Assembly: GCA_024225445.1 (NCBI GenBank)
Contig: JAAEMP010000200.1
Location: 1-64,000, forward strand
DNA: 64,000 nucleotides
Source of the DNA: Hyphomicrobiales bacterium
GTDB lineage: Bacteria; Pseudomonadota; Alphaproteobacteria; Rhizobiales; Rhizobiaceae
Direction of reading: 5' to 3'
Positions 1 through 8,134 of the stretch are shown piece after piece. The notes beneath the pieces are model-generated. The model worked only from the letters and a program-made list of their open reading frames with translations, was not told the origin of the DNA and did not search any database. Every line of letters begins with the position of its first letter. The first letter of the stretch is position 1. Position numbers and translations under genes: made by a program.

Positions 1-294
1 TCTCGCAAGATATCTCAGCGCAAACTTGCTGGCGCAGATTATCTTTTCTGAATCAATGGTTTATACAGAAAAATTTCGACCGGGAGCCTTGTCTTCAAAA
101 ATTGAATGCCACGTTTGGAAAAATAGCTCGGGTACAAAGTGCACCCCTCAGCAAAACTTACATCTTGGCCGCAACAGATTGATTTCGCTGCGAAAATCGG
201 ATTTCATCGTGTTTATTCGTGAATCTTTCAGGCTAGCTTATTTTATCAAAGTTATGAATTATCTGCAGTTTGAGTAACCAGGGAAATTATTTTC

Positions 295-483
295 ATGAAG
301 TATCTGATATTGATTTTGGTGCTGTTCCATATAGCAAGCAACACAAATAGTGCGTATGCAAATCAGCCAGACTATAATTGTACCATCGATGAAAACATGA
401 TTTGTGGTGGCAAGGATGAATCTCAAGTTGGTTCGACAGGGCAGGATAATGAATCTGATGAAGAACCGGAATCCCCTCAATAA
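295..483 (+). CDS. small exported protein of unknown function
   Basis: Encodes 62 residues. The first 22 form a typical Sec signal peptide (Lys at position 3, a Leu/Ile-rich core, then SAYA before a probable cleavage site), leaving a mature acidic peptide of about 40 residues with two cysteines and a Glu/Asp/Ser-rich tail. An AGGGA-like ribosome binding site lies about 11 bases before the ATG. I recognise no family. It stands alone, with the inverted-repeat element at 571-897 downstream. The signal peptide is the main reason to believe it; an ORF this short could still be fortuitous. Confidence 0.45.
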   Translation: MKYLILILVLFHIASNTNSAYANQPDYNCTIDENMICGGKDESQVGSTGQDNESDEEPESPQ

Positions 484-570
484 CCTATTTTCCACCAGTC
501 CACCAAGAATACCCGTGTTCGTTTGCGCTTCCTTGATTGTAGAGGCACAACCACCGGGAAATGGAAAAAT

Positions 571-897
571 GAGCCACCATAGGGCAAATCTAGAGGCTTT
601 CATGTTTATGTTGAGCCGTTTGATGGAGCAAGATCAGCCCAGTATGCAAGGCGCGGTACGCAGCGCGATCTGGTTGATCGGGCAAGTGCCGCAACGTCGC
701 AGATGGGCTGATCCGGCCCACCTGAAAGGCCGGTTTTTGGCGCTCGCTGGACTGCGTTATGTTTCGCTTGTGGTCACCCAGACCACGGCGCAAAACCTGC
801 CTTGCCAGCAAACACCAAAACCGGTCAAACGATTCAATATAAACATGAAAGCCTCTAGCACGGTCAAACCAGACCATTTGGTTGCCCTATGGTAGCC
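571..897. repeat. inverted-repeat intergenic element (MITE-like), copy A
   Basis: A stretch of about 325 bp bounded by two nested inverted repeats. The outer arms (571-585 and 882-896) read gcc/taccatagggcaa. The inner arms (590-623 and 825-858) share about 30 of 34 positions, including ctagaggctttcatgtttat. The interior (599-687) recurs at about 86% identity without gaps at 59932-60020. It carries open frames on both strands, but these follow from the repeat and match no protein I know. The structure suggests a non-autonomous mobile or folded intergenic element. No transposase is present and no clear target duplication was seen. Confidence 0.7.
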
Positions 898-972
898 AGC
901 GTTAACTTCAAGACCATCACGCGAACATCTTCAATATGGCAGCTTTTTCCTAACCAATTTGTGACTACCTAG

Positions 973-2697
973 CTAGTGGTCGATATCAGCACTCATCAGC
1001 TGGTTGAAGTATGTTCTAATTTCTTCAGCATCCAGCCGGGCAGTCTTGCCGGTCGGGTTAAGTGGTTCATCATGAAAGAATTTCGGCAGGTCATCGTCTT
1101 CGGTTGAAAACCCTGCCTGGTAATTGAATTTGGCTTCCAGACGCAATGTATCCATTCCGATCGCCGTGATAAACGCTGGATCCACCTCGCATCCATGAGC
1201 GCTGTTAATGGCATCTGCAACTAGCTGCAAATTTTCTTCTGTTACCGCTCGACCAAAAATGCATAGTCCCAGTGAATCAGCAATGGCACAACTGATTTGC
1301 TTGTTGAAACTCTCTTTTACCAGCTCCTTGATCGATTTGTCATCGCACTTGAATGCTGGCAAATTGCCGACCGTGTGATCGGCTCCCTGCGCTGTGACCA
1401 TCATCGAAATACCGGTGACTTCTATGACCCGCGGATCATAAGCACTAATCGCCTGTTTCTTTATCACCGGTACGCGCGCGACATTGAAGTGTCTGCCAAC
1501 ACTTGCGGTACCGTGCGCCAGCAACCTGCCGCGTTTGTTGCCTTTACCAATGTCTGCCAGACATCCGGCCATAAACTCGATATCACCAAATTCGCCCTCA
1601 CCAGCCTCCATCAATACTCCAATGGTTGCACCCAGCTCAATGCTGTCGACACCTAGATCATTGGCTATCCAGTTCAAACGCGCAACATCATCGGGATCAG
1701 TCAAACCGCAATTGGTCCCCATGAGACCAATGGTTTCATACTCCAGGGGCGAAACCAGTTCCTGCCCGTTTTCATCAACATAGACATTACTGCACTTGAT
1801 CTTGCAGCCTCGCATGCAGGCGTGGGAAATCTTGCCACCCCGCGCCGAGTTCAATTCGCGGATATGGTCCCCGCCCAGCTTGAACGACCCTTCACCGGAC
1901 TTTGTTACTTGACCACTGGAAAAGTTGCGGACCGGCAAGGCACCCATGTAGTTTGTCAGGTCAGCCACCATTGCTGTACCGGTTGTCTTGAAAGCTTCAA
2001 TCCCAGCTGATTGGCCAAGCAGTTTGCTGTATTGCGAAATCGAAGCCATGACTTCTTTAAGGTTGTGCAAAGGTGGCATTTTGTGTTTATCGATGACAAT
2101 TGCCTTAACTTTTTTTGCCCCCATAACACTTCCAACACCACCACGCGCAGCCAGTCGAGATGGTCGGTTTTCAATATCCGAAAAGCTGATACCAGCTAGC
2201 AATCCTTTATATTCACCAACCGGACCGCATAGTGCCAACGATGTTTTATCACCGAATTTTTCGTGCAGCTTTCTGGCGCAATCAAAATTACCCAATCCCA
2301 TATAGGGAGTTGCATCTTCAAAGGAAATCGGACCATTTTTAGGAATGCGAATAACAATCCAGTCAGGCGATTCACCTTGCAGGACAAATCCGGCAATTTC
2401 CAGTTGACCCATGGATGTTGCAAATGTGCCTCCGGAATTGGCTTCCTTTATTCCGCCTGTCAGCGGGCTCTTGCAACCAACACTTATACGGTTGGCATTG
2501 GAGAAATTGGTCCCGGCGAACGGGCCGGCAGAGAATATCAGAGGATTTTCGGGTCCAAGTGGATCAATCCCGGCTACCCCCTGCTCCAGTAGCATTCGCG
2601 CAATCAGGAAGCGCCCGGCTTCAGCGATCTCTTGCCCTTCGATATTGCGGCTATCCACCTTCTTTTCACCAAGGTTAATGGAAATAAATTTGCGCAA
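973..2697 (-). CDS. tungsten-type aldehyde:ferredoxin oxidoreductase family protein (orphan paralogue)
   Basis: 574 residues of the AOR/FOR family, which oxidise aldehydes (or run in reverse) with a W- or Mo-bis-pterin and one [4Fe-4S] cluster. Seen: the N-terminal block around DPLGPENPLIFSAGPFAGT (residues 45-63), the SPLTGG block, the GGVGSVMGAKKVKA motif (186-199), and likely cluster ligands C294-x3-C298-x3-C302 plus C479 in the DSLGLCIFG segment. The first cysteine spacing is x3 rather than the x2 of the paralogue at 51878-53725, and the usual LGGRG block near the N-terminus is degenerate. The TTG start is preceded by AGAGAGGA. No ferredoxin or flavoprotein partner adjoins it, so electron transfer must be supplied elsewhere, perhaps by the 50-54 kb set. 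Substrate unknown. Confidence 0.85.
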   Translation of the reverse strand: MRKFISINLGEKKVDSRNIEGQEIAEAGRFLIARMLLEQGVAGIDPLGPENPLIFSAGPFAGTNFSNANRISVGCKSPLTGGIKEANSGGTFATSMGQLEIAGFVLQGESPDWIVIRIPKNGPISFEDATPYMGLGNFDCARKLHEKFGDKTSLALCGPVGEYKGLLAGISFSDIENRPSRLAARGGVGSVMGAKKVKAIVIDKHKMPPLHNLKEVMASISQYSKLLGQSAGIEAFKTTGTAMVADLTNYMGALPVRNFSSGQVTKSGEGSFKLGGDHIRELNSARGGKISHACMRGCKIKCSNVYVDENGQELVSPLEYETIGLMGTNCGLTDPDDVARLNWIANDLGVDSIELGATIGVLMEAGEGEFGDIEFMAGCLADIGKGNKRGRLLAHGTASVGRHFNVARVPVIKKQAISAYDPRVIEVTGISMMVTAQGADHTVGNLPAFKCDDKSIKELVKESFNKQISCAIADSLGLCIFGRAVTEENLQLVADAINSAHGCEVDPAFITAIGMDTLRLEAKFNYQAGFSTEDDDLPKFFHDEPLNPTGKTARLDAEEIRTYFNQLMSADIDH

Positions 2698-3415
2698 CAG
2701 AATATCCTCTCTTGATCCAAATACATGTTCAAGAATGCACAGTTGAGCAAAAATCGCAATCCTTGCTCATCAACGCGCTGACTTCCAATTCCCGCGGCCA
2801 TAGTATCGGCGACATCATAAACCACTTTTATTGACACCGTCAGGTCAGGCTTACCAAACGCGCACTTTATATCAACGCTCACAACAACCGCATCATGATC
2901 ACTAACATGGTCATTAAAACAAACAATTCTGACATCGGTTATCCGATCCGGAAACGCCAACAATGGTGCTGGATAACCAACCCCGGAAAAATCCCAAATG
3001 CCTCTCCTGAGAAAAAAGTCGGAAACACAAGGGTGAAATGAACATTGAGTGTCATATCACCCCTCGCTGACTGAACTAGGTGAAAACTCTGTTTATAGAC
3101 ACCTACCTTCGATCATTGCTCCATAACAATCCCTGGCATTTGCAATGCTGGTAGCAGATAACTTATCTGTGGTGCTGGACATGTTTTTCTTACACCAATT
3201 GCAGGATTGTCACGTATAATGACGCACAGTTAAAGACAGTAACCAAAGGCGCACTTGCAGGGGCTTTGGAACAGCGTCGCAGATTGCTTATGCTGAATTT
3301 GCAACACCGCACAATCCACTACTTGCCCAGCCCCTGCAAAAGCGTCCTGTATATCATGTACTTCAGTTCCAGGTGTCCGGGCTATAGTAACAATGATTTG
3401 TAAGGGGTCACCCGG
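2698..3415. other. gene-poor interval
   Basis: About 720 bases between the divergent oxidoreductase and DUF123 genes. A minus-strand open frame (2963 towards 2604) runs into the oxidoreductase in another frame and shows no recognisable domain. No RNA gene, terminator or convincing promoter was recognised, apart from the first copy of the 17-bp repeat at 3359-3375. Confidence 0.5.
3359..3375 (+). repeat. 17-bp direct repeat, left copy
   Basis: tacttcagttccaggtg, followed 2-4 bases later by GGGCT. An identical 17-mer, also followed by GGGCT, lies at 4012-4028, so the pair brackets the GIY-YIG/DUF123 gene in direct orientation. Confidence 0.6.
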
Positions 3416-3862
3416 TTGGATCACATTCAAAAGCAGATTTCAGAACAATTGGATTTTTCTGCCTGCTGGTTCACACCTGAGGAAATTGACTCCATCACCA
3501 ACGAGGGTGGTGCGTACATTCTGTTGTTACGGCTCGCAAAACCGGTGAAAATAAACCTGCCGGGCCATGTGCATCATCAGCTATTGCCCGGATGGTTTGC
3601 CTATACGGGAAGCGCACGCAACAAAGGCGGTGTGCGGGCCCGGCTGAAGCATCATTTCAGACCAGACAAGAAACCGCACTGGCATATTGACAGGCTAACC
3701 ATGAACGCCGCCGCGATGGCGGCACTTCCTGTTCCCGCCGGTGATGAGTGTAACCTGCTTTGCCGAATACTCCAGAGCCCGGACTTCTCCATAGCAATAA
3801 AGGGTTTCGGTAGCAGTGACTGCACCATCTGTGAAAGCCATTTGCTGGCAACGATCAAGTGA
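3416..3862 (+). CDS. DUF123 / GIY-YIG-like (Uri superfamily) protein
   Basis: 148 residues. The core reads GGAYILLLRL, then GWFAYTGSARNKGG, RLKHHF and HWHIDRLT. This is the DUF123 signature, a GIY-YIG-like endonuclease fold in which the AYTGSA strand replaces the second tripeptide. Four cysteines lie in the C-terminal third, two of them in the CTICESH segment. Family members are usually standalone and functionally uncharacterised, with possible nucleic-acid cleavage. The start is TTG at 3416 with AAGGGG eight or nine bases upstream; no in-frame ATG precedes the domain. The gene is flanked by 17-bp direct repeats, and no neighbour shares its direction closely enough to form an operon. Confidence 0.8.
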   Translation: MDHIQKQISEQLDFSACWFTPEEIDSITNEGGAYILLLRLAKPVKINLPGHVHHQLLPGWFAYTGSARNKGGVRARLKHHFRPDKKPHWHIDRLTMNAAAMAALPVPAGDECNLLCRILQSPDFSIAIKGFGSSDCTICESHLLATIK

Positions 3863-4011
3863 CGGGGAAAAACAAACCTGTCATGATATCAATGTATTTC
3901 GGAAACTCACGCTACTCCTGCATCAGAACAGGCCGCTGTTTCACCGACTGTACAGTTTTTCACTAAAGCATGTCGCGTCCAATAGGATTCATTTGATGGA
4001 GAGATGTCACA

Positions 4012-4028
4012 TACTTCAGTTCCAGGTG
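4012..4028 (+). repeat. 17-bp direct repeat, right copy
   Basis: Exact copy of the 17-mer at 3359-3375, lying 150 bases after the DUF123 gene stop. The spacing between copies is 653 bases. Confidence 0.6.
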
Positions 4029-4046
4029 ATTGGGCTGCGGTGTCAT

Positions 4047-4283
4047 TTACTGGATTTTATTGGTGAAGTGAACAAATTTATAGTCTTCGAAATCTCGGAA
4101 ATTGCAATCGTGTTTTTCGGCCAGATGTTTCAATTCATCTCTTAAATGATCCGGCGGGTGGTCAGAATTTGCTGACCTGATCAAACCCTCCAATATTTCA
4201 TAATCCACGGTTATTCCCAGACCCGGTGCCAGGTTATCCAGATCACGGCCCAGACTATAGAAAGTGAATTTCTTGATCGCCAT
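4047..4283 (-). CDS. hypothetical protein, 78 aa
   Basis: A small soluble protein, basic at the N-terminus and acidic in the middle, with a His/Asp-rich segment (HPPDHLRDELKHLAEKHD) predicted to be helical. No signal peptide, membrane segment or known domain is visible. A GGAA-type ribosome binding site sits upstream of the ATG. It is on the opposite strand to the DUF123 gene and converges with it. The coding-like amino-acid balance supports a real gene, but no homologue is recognised. Confidence 0.4.
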   Translation of the reverse strand: MAIKKFTFYSLGRDLDNLAPGLGITVDYEILEGLIRSANSDHPPDHLRDELKHLAEKHDCNFRDFEDYKFVHFTNKIQ

Positions 4284-4497
4284 TCAGGTTCCATTCAGCA
4301 GCTATCAATTTCAGTCAAATGCATTATAGCATATTTCATCCCTGAAATATAGTTCTGCACTCCTTTTCTGCACTCCTTTTTTTGCACTCCGTTTAGGAGA
4401 AAACCGGGCACCCAAGGGCAGAAGACCACATCAATTCCCAACAAGATCGCCTGTCGGCCATAGACAGTTTGACTGCATTGTCACTTGACAACGCAAC

Positions 4498-4533
4498 AAA
4501 AAACCGGGCTGACTGAATCACAATCAACCCGGC
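4498..4533 (-). terminator. rho-independent terminator of the small Cys-rich protein gene
   Basis: On the minus strand a GC-rich stem (CCGGGTTGATT paired with AGTCAGCCCGG, with one imperfection) is followed by a run of six T. It lies about 30 bases after the stop codon at 4565. Confidence 0.75.
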
Positions 4534-4564
4534 AATCGAGTTCAGTAAAACAAAAATATTTGCT

Positions 4565-4777
4565 TTACATTTTGTAGCAGGCAGCCAGAGCCTGGTTACA
4601 GCTTGCCCAGTTTGATGCACCGTCACTTAACGACATATTCGCACCATTACGAAGACAAGCAGCATATTCCGAATTGCAGGCAACCGCCTGATCAGGCGTT
4701 GCGGCAATTACTGAAGTTGAAGCCAATGTGACAGAAAGCGCGGCAGCCACTCCCAGTGTTGTTAGAAATGTTTTCAT
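4565..4777 (-). CDS. small periplasmic four-cysteine protein
   Basis: 70 residues with a clean Sec signal peptide (MKTF, hydrophobic Ala/Leu/Val core, cleavage after VIAA near residue 26). The mature part of about 44 residues holds four cysteines (34, 41, 60, 67) in two C-x6-C pairs, each followed or preceded by a short helix-like AAC or YAAC segment. This suggests a disulfide-stapled helical hairpin. AGGGGAAAA precedes the ATG, and a rho-independent terminator follows, so it is a monocistronic unit. I recognise no family. Its own terminator argues for an abundant transcript. Confidence 0.7.
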   Translation of the reverse strand: MKTFLTTLGVAAALSVTLASTSVIAATPDQAVACNSEYAACLRNGANMSLSDGASNWASCNQALAACYKM

Positions 4778-5023
4778 TGTTTTCCCCTGTTCTCCTGAAT
4801 AATGCCCGAATTTCCCCAGTTGTCTTTGGAAAAGCTTTCCGGCAGATTGTTGATAGTGATGAGTCTAGCCCAAAATTTCTTACGGATCAATCAAATCAGA
4901 TAAACCAATTTTCCCTCAATACTAGTCCCGCCATTCAATATTGGTACAAAAAAACGGTCCAAACAATTAACACCAGCGCAAAAAACCAAACTGAAACAAA
5001 ACCAGATTGAGTATTCTTGAACT

Positions 5024-5635
5024 CTAAGTATGACTCCAGTTATCGGGATCATCGGATTTGTTTGGCGACAAACCCAGAATATCGCCGCTGGTGGAGCAGC
5101 CCAGTCCCAGAACAGTGCGATTGGCATAACTGAAATAGGCTGAAACCTGATTGATCTCGAGAATCTCACCATCGCTATATCCTGCTTCCCGCAAATCATT
5201 GACGGTATCTTCGCTCATTTGTGAAGGGGCCAATGTCAGTTGCTCCGCATATTTCATCGCCAGTTTCTGTTTTTCATCCAGTGGCGCAGATGAAATATTC
5301 CGGTTGTCGATAGCCTGACGAATAGCCTCGGCTTTTTCCTCATCATCTGCCAGCAAACGCCTTAACCCGGCAAAATGATGTTCAACGCAATAGGTGCAGT
5401 CATTGAGAGCCGACACCCAGACACCAAGGGTTTCCAGAAACCACTTCGGAATCTCGTTGTTGGTATGGTGCAAAACATATTTGTAAATCGACATGTGCCC
5501 CTCCATGGTGTGGGGACGCAGCGAATGAACCATCATGATGTTATCGACATTATTGTCCGGCCCTTTTACCCGGTCATAAAGTTTTTTCAGGCGGCCCGAT
5601 GCATCATCATAGGCAATGGTCTTGATCCAGGGCAT
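5024..5635 (-). CDS. AhpD/CMD-type peroxidase-related protein
   Basis: 203 residues of the carboxymuconolactone-decarboxylase/AhpD fold. The diagnostic active-site segment C-T-Y-C-V-E-H-H (near residues 80-87) provides the CxxC redox pair and the following His of the uncharacterised peroxidase-related subfamily. GGAG lies seven bases before the ATG. It is downstream and co-directional with two FAD dehydrogenase/oxidase-like genes whose turnover could release H2O2, so a peroxide-protective role there is plausible. That role is inferred from position, not shown. Confidence 0.85.
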   Translation of the reverse strand: MPWIKTIAYDDASGRLKKLYDRVKGPDNNVDNIMMVHSLRPHTMEGHMSIYKYVLHHTNNEIPKWFLETLGVWVSALNDCTYCVEHHFAGLRRLLADDEEKAEAIRQAIDNRNISSAPLDEKQKLAMKYAEQLTLAPSQMSEDTVNDLREAGYSDGEILEINQVSAYFSYANRTVLGLGCSTSGDILGLSPNKSDDPDNWSHT

Positions 5636-5713
5636 TCATTTTCTCCGTAAATTTACTAAGGATCTGAGCAGAAATCATACATACAATATATCATTGGCAC
5701 CCAACATGCTGTG

Positions 5714-8119
5714 CTATTTCTGGCGCATTCTGCTGCCTTTCGGATCAAAAGCCGGCTTCAGGGTAATGCGGCCCGTATGATAATTGCGCGCAATATCGAT
5801 TTGCACCTGCGTTCCTTCAGCCCGCGCTTGCGCAAGACTGATATCCGCAATGGCCACGGGTTTTCCAATCCGGTAACCAAATGAAGCGGATGTTGTCTTG
5901 CCGATAATCTGACCGTTGAAATAAACCGGTTCATTGCCCAGCGGTACAACATCTGGATCATCGAAAATGATGGACACGATGCGATTGCCCTCTCCTGCAT
6001 CACGCTGTTTCTCCAGCGCGCCTTTACCGATAAAATCCGTATCCCATGCCACGGCAAAATCAAGACCGCACTGAACTGGTGAAATATCCGTGTCGAGATC
6101 ATGGCCATAAGCCAGAAAACGTTTTTCTATACGCATTGAAGACTGCGCAAACATTCCGGCTGGCCGGGCCCCGTGTTGACAAAGTACCTGGTAAATGCGC
6201 TCGGCATTTTGTGCCTTGCAGGTAATTTCCCAACCTGCTTCACCCACATAGGATAGCCGAGCAGCACGAATATGAGCACCGGCAATATGTGAGGCGCCGG
6301 ACTGAAAATATTTCAGGCATTTAAGTTCCGTGGCTCCCACCTTTTCAATAATTGCGCCAGCATCAGGTCCCATCAAACCCAAAACAGCAAACTCCGCCGT
6401 GCTGTCACGCAAGGTAACCTGATATTGTTCAGCATGACGCTTCAGCCAGGCGAGATCCCGACGGATTGAGGTGGTGCCGACAAACAACCGGTAATGATCC
6501 TCGCCAATACGCATAGCGGTCAGGTCGCTTTCAATACCACCACGTTGATTGAGCATTGCCGTATAGATTGCACATCCGGGAGCACGATCCATATTGTTTG
6601 CGCATATGCGATCGAGAAACTTTGCCGCGTCGCCACCTTCAACCTCGATCTTGCCAAAAGTTGACTGGTCAAAAATCGCCGCCCCTTCATGCGCATGAGC
6701 CACTTCGCGACCAACCTGGTCAAACCAGTCCGGCTTTGCAAATGTCATCCGCGGCTCGGCCTGTTTGGCAAAGTAAAGCGGGCGCTCCCAGCCATAGAAT
6801 TGTCCAAAATGTGCCTTCAGCTTTTCCCAGCATCCATGCAGGGGCGTTTTTCGCAATCCACGGCTTGTCGTCCACTGGCGGCCGGGAAAAGTAATTTCAT
6901 AATGTTTACCCAACACTTCCGGAACACGCTGACAAAGTGCCGCCGCGGAGTTAAAGCAATCGGGAAAACGTTTCGGATCCGCTTCATGCAGATCCACTTG
7001 TGTGTGGCCATTGATGATACAATGTGCAAGCGCCATACCGGCCCCGCCACTTGTGGCGATGCCGACGGAATTCATGCCACAGCCCAAAAATAACCCTTGT
7101 GTTTGCGCACTCTCACCAAGCATGAACGAGCCATCAGGCGTAAAACTCTCCGGCCCGTTAAGCAGCATTTTCACTTCTGCTGTCTCCAGCGCCGGTAACC
7201 GGTGCAGCGCGTTCATCATCATCGGTTCAAAATGATCCCAGTCTTCGGGCAGAAGCTGAAAAGCGAAATCCTTGCCAATCAGGTCCGGATCAATTGCCTT
7301 ACCCAGAGGTTCAAAACAACCGACGAGAAGTCCACCGCTATCATCGCGAATATAAAGGTGACTGTCATGATCTGACAATGTCGGCATATTGCCGGTAATG
7401 CCATCGATTGGCTTGGTCAGCAGGTAGAAATGCTCGCAGGGCCAGACCGGAATTTGCACCCCGGCCATCGCCGCTGCTGATTTGCTCCAGAGCCCGGTAC
7501 ATAGTGCAATCGCATCGCAGTCGATTTTTCCCCTGTCGGTTTCCACACCAGTTATTTTCCCGTGCCGGGTCAAAATACCGGTAACGCCAGTATTCTCGAA
7601 TATTTTCGCCCCGCGTGACCTTGCCCCCTTGACCAGGGCCGCGCATAAATCCGAGGGGCTTACCCGTCCATCCTCAGGAGACCAGACCGCACCGATAATA
7701 TCCACACCATTCATCAACGGCCAGCGCTCTAGTGCCTCTTCGGGCGAAATCGATTGGGCTGGCATGCCAAACAGATGGGCCAGGGCCTCCTGCCGCCTGA
7801 TATGGGTCAACCGCTCCTGGCTGGTTGCAATTGACAGCGAACCCTTGTTTATCCAACCGGTCGCCTGCCCGGTCTCTTCTTCAAGGCTGGAATATAGTGA
7901 AACCGAATAGCGAATAAGATCGGTCAGGTTTCGGGTTGATCTCAGAGCACGAACCTGGGCGGCCGAATGCCAGGTGGTGCCGGAGGTCAGCTGATTTCGT
8001 TCCACAAGAACGGCATCACTCACACCTTCTTTCGCCAGGTGATAAAGGGTCGAACAACCCATAACCCCTCCTCCGATAACAACGACTGAGGCTTGCGATG
8101 GCAATTGTTGGTTACTCAT
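5714..8119 (-). CDS. FAD-dependent dimethylglycine/sarcosine dehydrogenase-like protein with GcvT domain (1)
   Basis: 801 residues: an N-terminal DAO-type FAD domain (dinucleotide motif GGGVMG at 16-21), then from about residue 400 the FAO_M and GCV_T (aminomethyltransferase) domains. H51 in TTWHSA matches the histidine that carries covalent FAD in mammalian dimethylglycine and sarcosine dehydrogenases. Such enzymes oxidatively remove N-methyl groups from glycine derivatives, handing the one-carbon unit to tetrahydrofolate. It lies 15 bases after the next paralogue in the MttB-led operon. The C-terminal barrel looks complete (AGWEIT, GLDFAV and related blocks). Exact N-methyl substrate not determinable. 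Confidence 0.88.
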   Translation of the reverse strand: MSNQQLPSQASVVVIGGGVMGCSTLYHLAKEGVSDAVLVERNQLTSGTTWHSAAQVRALRSTRNLTDLIRYSVSLYSSLEEETGQATGWINKGSLSIATSQERLTHIRRQEALAHLFGMPAQSISPEEALERWPLMNGVDIIGAVWSPEDGRVSPSDLCAALVKGARSRGAKIFENTGVTGILTRHGKITGVETDRGKIDCDAIALCTGLWSKSAAAMAGVQIPVWPCEHFYLLTKPIDGITGNMPTLSDHDSHLYIRDDSGGLLVGCFEPLGKAIDPDLIGKDFAFQLLPEDWDHFEPMMMNALHRLPALETAEVKMLLNGPESFTPDGSFMLGESAQTQGLFLGCGMNSVGIATSGGAGMALAHCIINGHTQVDLHEADPKRFPDCFNSAAALCQRVPEVLGKHYEITFPGRQWTTSRGLRKTPLHGCWEKLKAHFGQFYGWERPLYFAKQAEPRMTFAKPDWFDQVGREVAHAHEGAAIFDQSTFGKIEVEGGDAAKFLDRICANNMDRAPGCAIYTAMLNQRGGIESDLTAMRIGEDHYRLFVGTTSIRRDLAWLKRHAEQYQVTLRDSTAEFAVLGLMGPDAGAIIEKVGATELKCLKYFQSGASHIAGAHIRAARLSYVGEAGWEITCKAQNAERIYQVLCQHGARPAGMFAQSSMRIEKRFLAYGHDLDTDISPVQCGLDFAVAWDTDFIGKGALEKQRDAGEGNRIVSIIFDDPDVVPLGNEPVYFNGQIIGKTTSASFGYRIGKPVAIADISLAQARAEGTQVQIDIARNYHTGRITLKPAFDPKGSRMRQK

Positions 8120-8134
8120 TGATCAGCTCTTTTA

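Noticed and set aside
26-277. 83-codon open frame at the left edge
   Set aside because: No ribosome binding site, no domain, odd composition; probably chance.
590-877. Minus-strand 95-codon frame inside copy A
   Set aside because: Its coding appearance follows from the repeat arms; no start signal and no matching frame in copy B.
404-895. Open frame across the small exported gene and repeat element
   Set aside because: Overlaps the exported protein in another frame and lies mostly inside the inverted-repeat element.
2604-2963. Minus-strand frame upstream of the oxidoreductase
   Set aside because: Runs out of frame into the real gene; no recognisable domain.
4393-4626. Frame overlapping the small Cys protein and terminator
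   Set aside because: Shadow of the real gene; contains the terminator.
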